NCBI GenBank assembly: GCA_002367235.1
Contig: DFBC01000006.1
Span: 38,772 to 44,780, forward strand
Source of the DNA: Cellvibrionales bacterium UBA3090
Lineage (GTDB): Bacteria > Pseudomonadota > Gammaproteobacteria > Pseudomonadales > Porticoccaceae
Length of the DNA stretch: 6,009 bases
Reading direction: 5' to 3'
In this document: in pieces, positions 1-5,183 of the stretch
Position numbering within the stretch: the stretch's first letter is position 1
Layout: every line of letters starts with the position of its first letter
Notes under the pieces: model-generated
The model's database searches: none
What the model saw: the letters and a program-made list of their open reading frames with translations, nothing else
Told to the model about the DNA's origin: nothing
Made by a program: the position numbers and the translations under genes

Positions 1-590
1 AAGTCGGGTTCAACAACAGCATCCACAGCCCCATCGCTGAGAGCGGCGGCGGCCTTTTTATGGGCACCGGTAGCAATCCACTGCACCGCATTATCAAAAC
101 CAATCAATCGAGGCAGGCGCACCGTGCCGCCCCAACCAGGAATAATACCCAGGGTTGTCTCAGGCAAGCCCACCCGAGCACGACTAGACATCACCCGAAA
201 ATCGCAAGCCAGACACACTTCAAAACCACCACCCAGGGCAAAGCCATTAATGGCCACCACCGTCGGATAGGGTAATGATTCAATGGTATTGAACGCTTCA
301 TTTGCAGTACTGAGAAAAACACGACGCTGCTCATCTGAACCGTTAAAGACATCACTAAATTCCGTAATATCAGCTCCGGCGACAAAAACACCTTTTCCGC
401 TGGTCACCAGCAAACCGTTTACATTGGGCTGCTGTGCCAAAACCGCAAGCGCCTGCTTAAGCTCCGCCAACGTGGCTTGATTAAAGACATTTACCGATCC
501 CTTCACGGCATCGAAATGTAATTCCATATAACCATTTTCCAATGGCTGCAGTCTCAGCGTATCACCTTGAAACATATCCTTCTGGGACAT
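1..590 (-). CDS. fadB: Fatty acid oxidation complex subunit alpha (FadB), N-terminal part, cut by window edge
   Basis: Only the first 196 codons are present; the frame is open to the left edge, and family members run to about 715 residues. FadB is the cytosolic multifunctional beta-oxidation enzyme (enoyl-CoA hydratase/isomerase, then 3-hydroxyacyl-CoA dehydrogenase) that works with the thiolase FadA. What is visible is the crotonase-fold hydratase domain: the AGADITEF oxyanion-hole segment (residues 71-78), NGFALGGGFE (115-124) and GLPETTLGIIPGWGG (141-155). E124 and E144 line up with the two catalytic glutamates of the family (E119 and E139 in E. coli FadB). The opening GDTLRL and the NGFALGGG wording resemble FadB more than FadJ. 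The ATG at 590 is chosen because AGGAG lies five bases upstream; the next in-frame ATG (575) has AAGGA too close to serve it. The dehydrogenase domain and any fadA lie outside the window. A stand-alone enoyl-CoA hydratase is not excluded, because the rest is unseen. Confidence 0.88.
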   Translation of the reverse strand, partial: MSQKDMFQGDTLRLQPLENGYMELHFDAVKGSVNVFNQATLAELKQALAVLAQQPNVNGLLVTSGKGVFVAGADITEFSDVFNGSDEQRRVFLSTANEAFNTIESLPYPTVVAINGFALGGGFEVCLACDFRVMSSRARVGLPETTLGIIPGWGGTVRLPRLIGFDNAVQWIATGAHKKAAAALSDGAVDAVVEPD

Positions 591-763
591 GGGATCTCCT
601 GTGAAATATAGCGTAATTCCAACTCCTAAAGCCCCCAGGGAGCTCCTTAACGGAGTAAAAACCGCGCGTGTTAAAGAAGCGGGTTATCGATAGTAAGTAT
701 CGTAGGGCTGGCGGTGCAAAGCACTTTTGTGACCAAATAGTTCTAACAGCCCGGACGAGCGCC
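591..763 (-). promoter_or_regulatory. fadB leader and probable promoter region
   Basis: This 173-base gap lies between the upstream methyltransferase stop and the fadB start. Read on the minus strand it ends in AGGAG (596-600), five bases before the ATG. Two further AGGAG copies lie at 623-627 and 643-647 with no usable start behind them. The outermost copy overlaps a possible RNA hairpin (630-644): six pairs including one G-U, with a CTG loop. The wobble pair forms only in minus-strand RNA. A weak candidate promoter on the minus strand is TTGCAC, an 18-base spacer and TACTAT. I see no clear terminator for the methyltransferase gene, so fadB could also receive readthrough from it. No operator for a known fatty-acid regulator is recognisable with confidence. 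Confidence 0.4.
685..702. repeat. Short inverted repeat, possible operator upstream of fadB
   Basis: CGATA at 688-692 and TATCG at 698-702 form a 5-base inverted repeat around the 5-base spacer GTAAG. The left arm also sits in the self-complementary 8-mer TATCGATA (685-692). It overlaps the candidate -10 element of the fadB promoter, where a repressor site would be expected. The arms are short enough for chance, and no regulator can be assigned. Confidence 0.25.
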
Positions 764-1423
764 TTATTTTCCCACCATTTTACGGATTAAAATGACGTCG
801 TCAGCGGGATATTCAACCTCCGCACCCCATTTTTGACCGATGTAACCAAATGTTTCACGACTATAAAAACAAATATGAGTCTGATCGTTTTTGTAATGCC
901 AACGGCTAAACGCCGCGCGATCCAAGACCAACTTGGTCATCAGGGCTAAGTAACCGCCGGGCTTAATTCTTGCCCAAAGGTTGTCTAACACCTTTCCCGG
1001 TTCAGACAAGTGTTCAACCACCTCTGTCGCAGTAATAAAACCATAATCCGCCTCTAGAACAGACGCATCATTTGCGTAAAAAATATCGTAAATCGCCGTA
1101 CTAAAACCCGACTCCTCCAACATAACGGATAGGGTTGGCCCAGGCCCCGAACCAAAATCCAGTCCACGATCGCCTTTACCAAGCCTTTCCATTAGCGGAT
1201 CAGCCAAGCGACTCAAAAATTTTCGGTAAGCTTGATCATCCGGACTGTTACAGTGTAGGTCATAGACGGCCCTTTCCTCATCCCGGGATAGATAATGCCA
1301 AGGCGCCACGAACACCAACCAACATTGGCTGCATTGATAATAATCGCGCCTAGCATCTGAGTAATACTTGACAACAGCAGCGGCGGCACACAGCGGGCAG
1401 CTTGGCAATTGTTCACAGGACAT
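764..1423 (-). CDS. Class I SAM-dependent methyltransferase with N-terminal CxxC zinc knuckle
   Basis: A 219-residue cytosolic protein of the Rossmann-fold methyltransferase class. The N-terminus carries CPLC (residues 9-12) and CSQC (31-34), a four-cysteine pair typical of a small zinc ribbon. Motif I, the SAM-binding glycine loop, is GLDFGSGPG (87-95). D113 at the end of the next strand is the likely ribose-binding acidic residue. TATEVVEHL (131-139) is the motif seen in ubiquinone/CmcI-like methylases of the COG2227 kind, and IKPGGYLAL (153-161) is the post-motif strand. THICFYS (182-188) and the C-terminal hydrophobic strand complete the fold. The ATG at 1423 has only a weak GAG eight bases upstream. 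The gene diverges from tex and reads toward fadB. The substrate cannot be inferred. RlmA-type rRNA methylases also have an N-terminal zinc knuckle, but the rest of the sequence does not look like RlmA. Confidence 0.85.
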   Translation of the reverse strand: MSCEQLPSCPLCAAAAVVKYYSDARRDYYQCSQCWLVFVAPWHYLSRDEERAVYDLHCNSPDDQAYRKFLSRLADPLMERLGKGDRGLDFGSGPGPTLSVMLEESGFSTAIYDIFYANDASVLEADYGFITATEVVEHLSEPGKVLDNLWARIKPGGYLALMTKLVLDRAAFSRWHYKNDQTHICFYSRETFGYIGQKWGAEVEYPADDVILIRKMVGK

Positions 1424-1531
1424 ATTTTAAGCTCATTAACAAGTCTGTTTTGAGCAAAGAGTTTCGCCCATAATCGCACGCTTTACCTTCACCCCTAAAA
1501 CCCCAAGTACCCCAACCACGTAACGGAAAAA
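1424..1531. promoter_or_regulatory. Divergent promoter region between the methyltransferase gene and tex
   Basis: Both genes must be driven from, or through, these 108 bases. For tex, CATAAT at 1469-1474 matches five of six -10 bases, but no good -35 box sits 16-18 bases upstream (TGTTTT at 1446-1451 is the best-spaced). The tex leader would then run about 50 bases and include the C-rich units at 1491-1517. The tex ribosome binding site is weak (CGGAA just before the ATG). For the minus-strand gene I see no promoter worth naming. Confidence 0.35.
1491..1517. repeat. Three tandem 9-base units beginning ACCCC
   Basis: The units are ACCCCTAAA (1491-1499), ACCCCAAGT (1500-1508) and ACCCCAACC (1509-1517), with the CCCC tracts exactly nine bases apart. 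On the minus strand this gives three GGGG tracts plus flanking GG pairs, which meets a two-layer G-quadruplex pattern but lacks a fourth long tract. It lies 15-41 bases before the tex start codon. Whether it acts as a structure, a protein site or nothing is not visible. Confidence 0.45.
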
Positions 1532-3859
1532 ATGGACAAAATTCAGCACCAGATTGCATCAGAACTCAACGTTAAACCCCAGCAGGTTGCCGCAGCCATT
1601 ACGTTACTGGATGAGGGGGCGACGGTACCTTTTATCTCCCGGTACCGCAAGGAGGTCACAGGGGCACTGGATGACACCCAGCTTCGCTCTCTGGAAGAAC
1701 GACTCGGCTATCTGAGGGACATGGAAGATCGCCGCCAAACCATACTCGACAGCATTGAAGAGCAAGGCAAGCTTACTCCAGAGCTCAAGCAAGCCATCCT
1801 CATCGCGGATACCAAGACACGACTCGAAGACTTATACCTGCCCTACAAACCCAAACGCCGCACAAAAGGACAAATTGCCATAGAGGCTGGATTGGAGCCT
1901 CTCGCTAATATTCTTTACAGCCAGCCAGAGCTCACCCCAGAACAACAGGCAGAGTCTTATATCAACTCGGACTTGGGCATTACCGATATCAAAGCAGCAC
2001 TTGGTGGCGCCAAATATATTTTGATGGAACGCTTCAGTGAAGATCCAGACTTGGTAGGTCAACTACGTCAATATCTTGGAAATGAAGCCACCTTAAACGC
2101 CACACTCATCGATGGAAAAGAACAAGAAGGGGCAAAATACCGGGACTATTTTGAACACAGCGAACCCTTAAAAACCACGCCCTCTCACCGCGCCCTGGCC
2201 ATGTTCCGTGGTCGCCGCGAAGGTATTTTATCCCTTCGGGTCGATATTCAGACCGACGCCATTGAAAGCCACCCCTGTGAAGTGATGATTGCCAAGCAGG
2301 TGAACATTACCGATCAAGGCCGGCCAGCCGACAAATGGCTGTCGGAAGTCGTTCGATGGACCTGGAAAATAAAACTCCACTTACACATTGAAACTGATTT
2401 GCTCGCCGAACTCCGCAGCCGGGCTGAAACTGAAGCCATCGCGGTATTTGCCACTAATCTAAAAGATTTACTCCTCGCGGCGCCCGCTGGTCAGAAGAAC
2501 ACCATTGGACTCGACCCGGGCTTACGTACCGGTGTCAAATTGGCCGTCGTGGACGACACCGGTAAAGTGTTAGACCACGGAGCCATTTTCCCCACGCCAC
2601 CACAAAACAAATTCCAAGAGGCCGAAGCGACGCTAGTACATCTGTGCAAAAAGCACGATGTAGCGTTAATCGCTATCGGCAATGGTACCGCCAGCCGTGA
2701 AACTGAACGCTTCGTTAAAGAAGTATTAAAAACCCACCCTACGCTCATCGCTCAGCCGGTAATCGTCAATGAATCCGGGGCGTCGATCTATTCCGCTTCA
2801 GAGTTTGCCGCCAGAGAATACCCGGATCTGGACGTCACAATAAGAGGCGCCATTTCAATCGCTCACCGACTTCAAGACCCCCTGGCTGAACTGGTTAAAA
2901 TCGATCCAAAATCCATTGGGGTCGGCCAATATCAGCATGATGTCAGCCAGCTCGAACTCTCTCGAAGTCTGAATAGTGTCGTAGAGGATTGCGTAAACGC
3001 CGTGGGTGTAGAGGTCAATACGGCCTCGGCAGCCCTATTAAATCGCGTGGCCGGGCTAAACCAAACCATCGCCGAAAATATTGTGGCGTTTCGCAATGAA
3101 AATGGTCCCTTTCGACAACGCAAAGAGCTGAAGAAGGTCGCTCGACTCGGGGATAAAACTTTCGAACAAGCCGCAGGCTTCTTACGCATTACTAATGGCG
3201 ATAATCCACTGGATGCTTCCGCCGTTCACCCTGAAAGTTATTCTGTAGTGTCTAAAATTGCCGACGATATAGCCAAGCCGGTCACCTCGCTACTGGGTGA
3301 CAGCGCTTTACTTGGCAGCATCAACCCAAAAGATTATGTAGATGACAAGTTTGGCCTGCCAACGATTACCGATATTCTCAGAGAGCTGGACAAACCTGGT
3401 CGCGACCCACGCCCTGAATTTAAAACAGCTACATTCAAGGAGGGTGTCGAGACACTCAAGGATCTTGAACCGGGCATGGTACTGGAAGGGACCATAACCA
3501 ACGTAACCAACTTTGGGGCTTTCGTCGATATCGGGGTTCATCAGGACGGCTTAGTGCATATTTCGGCATTGGCGGACCGCTACATCAAAGACCCTCACGA
3601 GGTGGTAAAGGCTGGCGATATCGTTCAGGTCAAAGTGATGCAAGTGGACATACCTCGCAAGCGTATTGGTCTGTCGATGAGACTGACAGATGAACCGGGA
3701 ACCGCAGCAAAAGATAGCGAGCGCCCAAAACAAAAATCGGAGCACTCTCGCAAAACCAGCACAGCTAAAAATGACAAGTCGGCTAACAGAACAAACCCAG
3801 GACAACAAAAGGTAGGCACATTAGGCGCACTATTTACTCAAGCACTGAAAAAACACTAG
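1532..3859 (+). CDS. tex: Tex transcription accessory RNA-binding protein
   Basis: A complete 775-residue Tex protein, matching the family length (about 770-785). Tex is a conserved cytosolic nucleic-acid-binding protein linked to transcription; Bordetella tex affects toxin gene expression, and the protein is the bacterial relative of eukaryotic Spt6. Domains in order: the helical Tex N-terminal region with VPFISRYRKE at residues 32-41; a YqgF/RNase H-like domain opening with IGLDPGLRTGVK (325-336); a helix-hairpin-helix region from VGVEVNTASA (491-500) to GFLRI (549-553); and an S1 RNA-binding domain (about 645-718) with TNFGAFVDIG and the closing IGLSMRL. The C-terminus (719-775) is a charged, probably disordered tail ending in GTLGALFTQALKKH. 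The ATG at 1532 fits the usual Tex start and precedes the first conserved helix, although its ribosome binding site is poor. It is transcribed alone, away from the methyltransferase. E. coli calls the equivalent gene yhgF. The family assignment is secure. Confidence 0.97.
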   Translation: MDKIQHQIASELNVKPQQVAAAITLLDEGATVPFISRYRKEVTGALDDTQLRSLEERLGYLRDMEDRRQTILDSIEEQGKLTPELKQAILIADTKTRLEDLYLPYKPKRRTKGQIAIEAGLEPLANILYSQPELTPEQQAESYINSDLGITDIKAALGGAKYILMERFSEDPDLVGQLRQYLGNEATLNATLIDGKEQEGAKYRDYFEHSEPLKTTPSHRALAMFRGRREGILSLRVDIQTDAIESHPCEVMIAKQVNITDQGRPADKWLSEVVRWTWKIKLHLHIETDLLAELRSRAETEAIAVFATNLKDLLLAAPAGQKNTIGLDPGLRTGVKLAVVDDTGKVLDHGAIFPTPPQNKFQEAEATLVHLCKKHDVALIAIGNGTASRETERFVKEVLKTHPTLIAQPVIVNESGASIYSASEFAAREYPDLDVTIRGAISIAHRLQDPLAELVKIDPKSIGVGQYQHDVSQLELSRSLNSVVEDCVNAVGVEVNTASAALLNRVAGLNQTIAENIVAFRNENGPFRQRKELKKVARLGDKTFEQAAGFLRITNGDNPLDASAVHPESYSVVSKIADDIAKPVTSLLGDSALLGSINPKDYVDDKFGLPTITDILRELDKPGRDPRPEFKTATFKEGVETLKDLEPGMVLEGTITNVTNFGAFVDIGVHQDGLVHISALADRYIKDPHEVVKAGDIVQVKVMQVDIPRKRIGLSMRLTDEPGTAAKDSERPKQKSEHSRKTSTAKNDKSANRTNPGQQKVGTLGALFTQALKKH

Positions 3860-3868
3860 CTTTAGCAA

Positions 3869-3898
3869 GCCCCCCTTTGAAAGGCAGAGAAGGGGGGC
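3869..3898 (+). terminator. GC-rich hairpin after tex, candidate terminator
   Basis: GCCCCCCTT (3869-3877) pairs perfectly with AAGGGGGGC (3890-3898): nine pairs, seven of them G-C, around a 12-base loop. It begins ten bases after the tex stop codon. No T tract follows (the next bases are ATAATGG), so it lacks the second half of a standard intrinsic terminator. It may instead block 3' exonucleases or act with Rho. Confidence 0.55.
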
Positions 3899-4062
3899 AT
3901 AATGGCCGCACAAACGAAGCTTGTGATGCAAACACTTAAAACCACCAGCCACCCTACTGGCCAGCTCAAAAAATTCACTCCCTTTCAAAATCTCTACTAG
4001 TATCAATTAAAACAAGAATAAACATTATTCCGACACCAGGAATAGGATGGAGGAGAATTAGC
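3899..4062 (+). promoter_or_regulatory. Intergenic region with weak promoter and strong ribosome binding site for the 4063 gene
   Basis: AT-rich, with no supportable gene on either strand. The best promoter candidate is TTCACT (3974-3979), an 18-base spacer and TAGTAT (3998-4003), each matching four of six consensus bases. GGAGGAG at 4049-4055, seven bases before the ATG at 4063, is close to an ideal Shine-Dalgarno sequence and is the firm element here. It argues that translation truly begins at 4063. Confidence 0.4.
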
Positions 4063-4116
4063 ATGATGCTTACCATTGTTTTTATTGTTTTCGTGGCATT
4101 CTTATTTTTTAAATGA
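4063..4116 (+). CDS. 17-residue hydrophobic peptide ORF (product of the gene above if TGA stops translation)
   Basis: The intact ORF reads MMLTIVFIVFVAFLFFK and stops at TGA. GGAGGAG seven bases before the first ATG gives the best translation start in the window. The peptide is almost entirely hydrophobic with one terminal lysine, long enough to lie in a membrane. In length and composition it resembles short hydrophobic peptides such as the Ibs type I toxins, but I see no antisense-RNA gene or other toxin-antitoxin signature. The same frame continues beyond the stop into a plausible protein domain, so this is more likely the membrane anchor of a broken or read-through gene than a designed micropeptide. 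Confidence 0.35.
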   Translation: MMLTIVFIVFVAFLFFK

Positions 4117-4132
4117 CCAGCTTTCTCTGGAG

Positions 4133-4150
4133 GAGCCCAAAGAGCCCAAA
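4133..4150 (+). repeat. Tandem 9-base duplication in the linker of the interrupted gene
   Basis: GAGCCCAAA occurs twice back to back (4133-4141, 4142-4150). The unit is three codons long, so it keeps the frame and gives the pair AQR/AQS in the linker. Confidence 0.7.
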
Positions 4151-4159
4151 GTAGAGCGT

Positions 4160-4204
4160 CACTCAAGGCAAAACCCCGTGCTTCCACTCAAGGTGAAAAA
4201 CCCC
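4160..4204 (+). repeat. Imperfect direct repeat of about 18-20 bases
   Basis: CACTCAAGGCAAAACCCC (4160-4177) and CACTCAAGGTGAAAAACCCC (4185-4204) share most bases. The 25-base offset puts the copies in different frames, so it is a DNA-level duplication and not a protein repeat. Confidence 0.55.
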
Positions 4205-4230
4205 ATCATGCTGTATCTATTGAGTTTGGC

Positions 4231-4464
4231 TTGGATGCCTGCCCATCAATACAGGCATTAGAAAACAACTACTTTCTCGCTAAAGATGCACCACATCTAC
4301 CGCTACAAGAATGCAGCGCCGAATCCTGCCAATGCAAATACGCCCACCACAAGGGTCGACGACATAGCCTCCGGCGAAATCAATCTGCCTTAAGCACCGA
4401 ATCATACAGCTCAAAAGGAAAGGTAGAACGCAGAGAACAACGGGGACGTCGAGCGACAGATTAA
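4231..4464 (+). CDS. Cys/His-rich C-terminal domain, longest uninterrupted ORF with a TTG start
   Basis: Without crossing the TGA, the largest ORF here starts at TTG 4231 and gives 77 residues. It carries four cysteines and an adjacent His pair (CSAESCQCKYAHHKGRR), a spacing that could hold a metal ion, followed by a strongly basic tail ending RREQRGRRATD. No Shine-Dalgarno sequence stands before this TTG, and the similar sequence HHAVSIEFG upstream of it would be lost, so I doubt it is the true start. This is the piece a gene caller would probably report. Confidence 0.4.
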   Translation: MDACPSIQALENNYFLAKDAPHLPLQECSAESCQCKYAHHKGRRHSLRRNQSALSTESYSSKGKVERREQRGRRATD

Positions 4465-4583
4465 CCACGGTGATTTAATCATCACGACAACCGGCCAAAA
4501 CATGAAGCAAAAAACCATGGAAAGCCAGCCTATCTCAAAGCGTTACTAGGCGTTTCAGGTATTGCATACCGCAATTTTTCACT
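4465..4583. other. Convergent intergenic region, no gene seen
   Basis: These 119 bases separate the plus-strand small gene from the minus-strand DUF1415 gene. They hold only short palindromes, TGATT-T-AATCA (4471-4481) and the hairpin at 4561-4575. No ORF or RNA gene is supportable. Confidence 0.5.
4561..4580 (+). terminator. Weak hairpin plus T run, possible plus-strand terminator
   Basis: ATTGC (4561-4565) pairs with GCAAT (4571-4575) around ATACC, followed by TTTTC. The orientation suits the small gene ending at 4464. The stem is only five pairs, and a competing fold (GGTAT with ATACC) overlaps it, so it is marginal. It gives no T run in the minus direction for the converging gene. Confidence 0.3.
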
Positions 4584-5132
4584 TTAATTGTCCTGAAAAC
4601 ACGCCCGCAAAAGGACCTGCATTTTTTCTGCCCCCCGACTGTCCATCAGCGCGATATTACGCTCGGGAATCCCTGCCGGATCGGGGTGGCTGGCAACGGC
4701 CTTTTCCATACTTTCCTCTCGGATCAGGTGCAAGATGGGATACGGCGAGCGATTAGTATAATTCTCGGCATCGTCGGGTTCGGTGCCACCAAACTGATAA
4801 TCGGGGTGAAAACTGGCTACCTGATAGATACCAGCCAAATTCAGCGCCACAAGCAGCCCATCGACATAGTCCAAAAACTGATTGAAATCATAAAAATCCT
4901 GAAGCACCCCAGGAACAATCAACAACGTGGTTTCAATGCCAGGATCATACTCAAGCAGCTCCAACTCCGCTTGAAGATCCGTTAAAAGTTGTTCTTCTGT
5001 CTCTCCCTCCGACACAGTAAAACGCACTTTACCTGCCAACACTTCGCGCTTGGCAAAGGGGCAAAGGTTTAACCCAACAACAAGTGTTTCCACCCACTTT
5101 TTGACCGGCTTAATGATATGTTCGTGTTTCAA
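4584..5132 (-). CDS. DUF1415 family protein of unknown function
   Basis: A cytosolic protein of about 182 residues, the usual DUF1415 length. Family signatures, numbered from the TTG start, are GLNLCPFAKRE (20-30, C24), ETTLLIVPG (67-75), DFNQFLDYVD (82-91), ASFHPDYQFGGT (106-117), NYTNRSPYPILHLIRE (124-139) and IPERNI (155-160). These near-invariant polar residues suggest an enzyme, but the activity is not known to me. Start choice: the frame is open to GTG 5177 (197 residues), but those 15 extra residues look unlike the family and lack a ribosome binding site. TTG 5132 has AGAGGG (5141-5146) eight bases upstream and begins just before the conserved IIKPVKKW helix. The TTG also overlaps the TGA of a 16-codon ORF starting at ATG 5179, shortly after the MOSC stop, which may allow coupled translation. 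It lies directly downstream of the MOSC gene and is probably cotranscribed. Confidence 0.88.
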   Translation of the reverse strand: MKHEHIIKPVKKWVETLVVGLNLCPFAKREVLAGKVRFTVSEGETEEQLLTDLQAELELLEYDPGIETTLLIVPGVLQDFYDFNQFLDYVDGLLVALNLAGIYQVASFHPDYQFGGTEPDDAENYTNRSPYPILHLIREESMEKAVASHPDPAGIPERNIALMDSRGAEKMQVLLRACFQDN

Positions 5133-5183
5133 CCACCAAACCCTCTGAATACTAGACCTTGAAAAAACGGTGAACACATAAAG

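Larger units (their letters stand above)
4063..4464 (+). pseudogene. Small membrane-anchored Cys/His-rich protein gene interrupted by in-frame TGA at codon 18
   Basis: Read through the TGA (4114-4116), one frame gives 133 codons from ATG 4063 to TAA 4462-4464. It encodes a hydrophobic N-terminal helix (about residues 1-16), then K at 17, a polar linker (about 19-48), then the conserved-looking part HHAVSIEFG, C60, a FLAKDAPHLPL segment, C84-x4-C89-x-C91-x3-H95-H96 and an Arg-rich tail. From memory, similar short proteins with a CQCRYxHH-RR core occur in Pseudomonas and relatives. I know of no named function. The N-terminal anchor and C-terminal domain share one frame, so a single base change (for example CGA, Arg, to TGA) explains the break, and an indel does not. 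After the TGA no ATG or GTG start occurs in frame. The first TTG (4231) would drop part of the conserved segment and has no good ribosome binding site. It could be a recent pseudogene, a stop-readthrough gene or a sequencing error. Selenocysteine insertion looks unlikely. Confidence 0.6.

Noticed and set aside
60..275. Plus-strand ORF of 71 residues, and a similar one at 283-480
   Set aside because: Both are antisense to the clear FadB reading frame and have no protein-like conservation.
729..744. FadR-like operator in TGTGACCAAATAGTTC
   Set aside because: Only half-site fragments match the FadR consensus, and the spacing between them is wrong.
4102..4116. Programmed frameshift at the T6-A3 run
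   Set aside because: No slippery heptamer lies in the correct phase for the 4063 frame. The meaningful downstream sequence is in the same frame, so no shift is needed.
4114..4150. Selenocysteine codon with a downstream SECIS element
   Set aside because: The only stem after the TGA has four pairs and starts directly at the codon, which is unlike bacterial SECIS elements. No selenoprotein family is recognised.
3975..4187. Minus-strand 70-residue ORF
   Set aside because: It is antisense to the small gene's start, its hydrophobic part is the shadow of that gene's anchor codons, and it has no recognisable domain.
4076..4261. Plus-strand ORF overlapping the start of the small gene in another frame
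   Set aside because: It starts at TTG inside the hydrophobic codons with no ribosome binding site and yields no recognisable domain. Only the 4063 frame carries the Cys/His segment.
4471..4490. TGATTTAATCA palindrome as a terminator or operator
   Set aside because: Five A/T-rich pairs, no T run and no promoter beside it; chance is a fair explanation.
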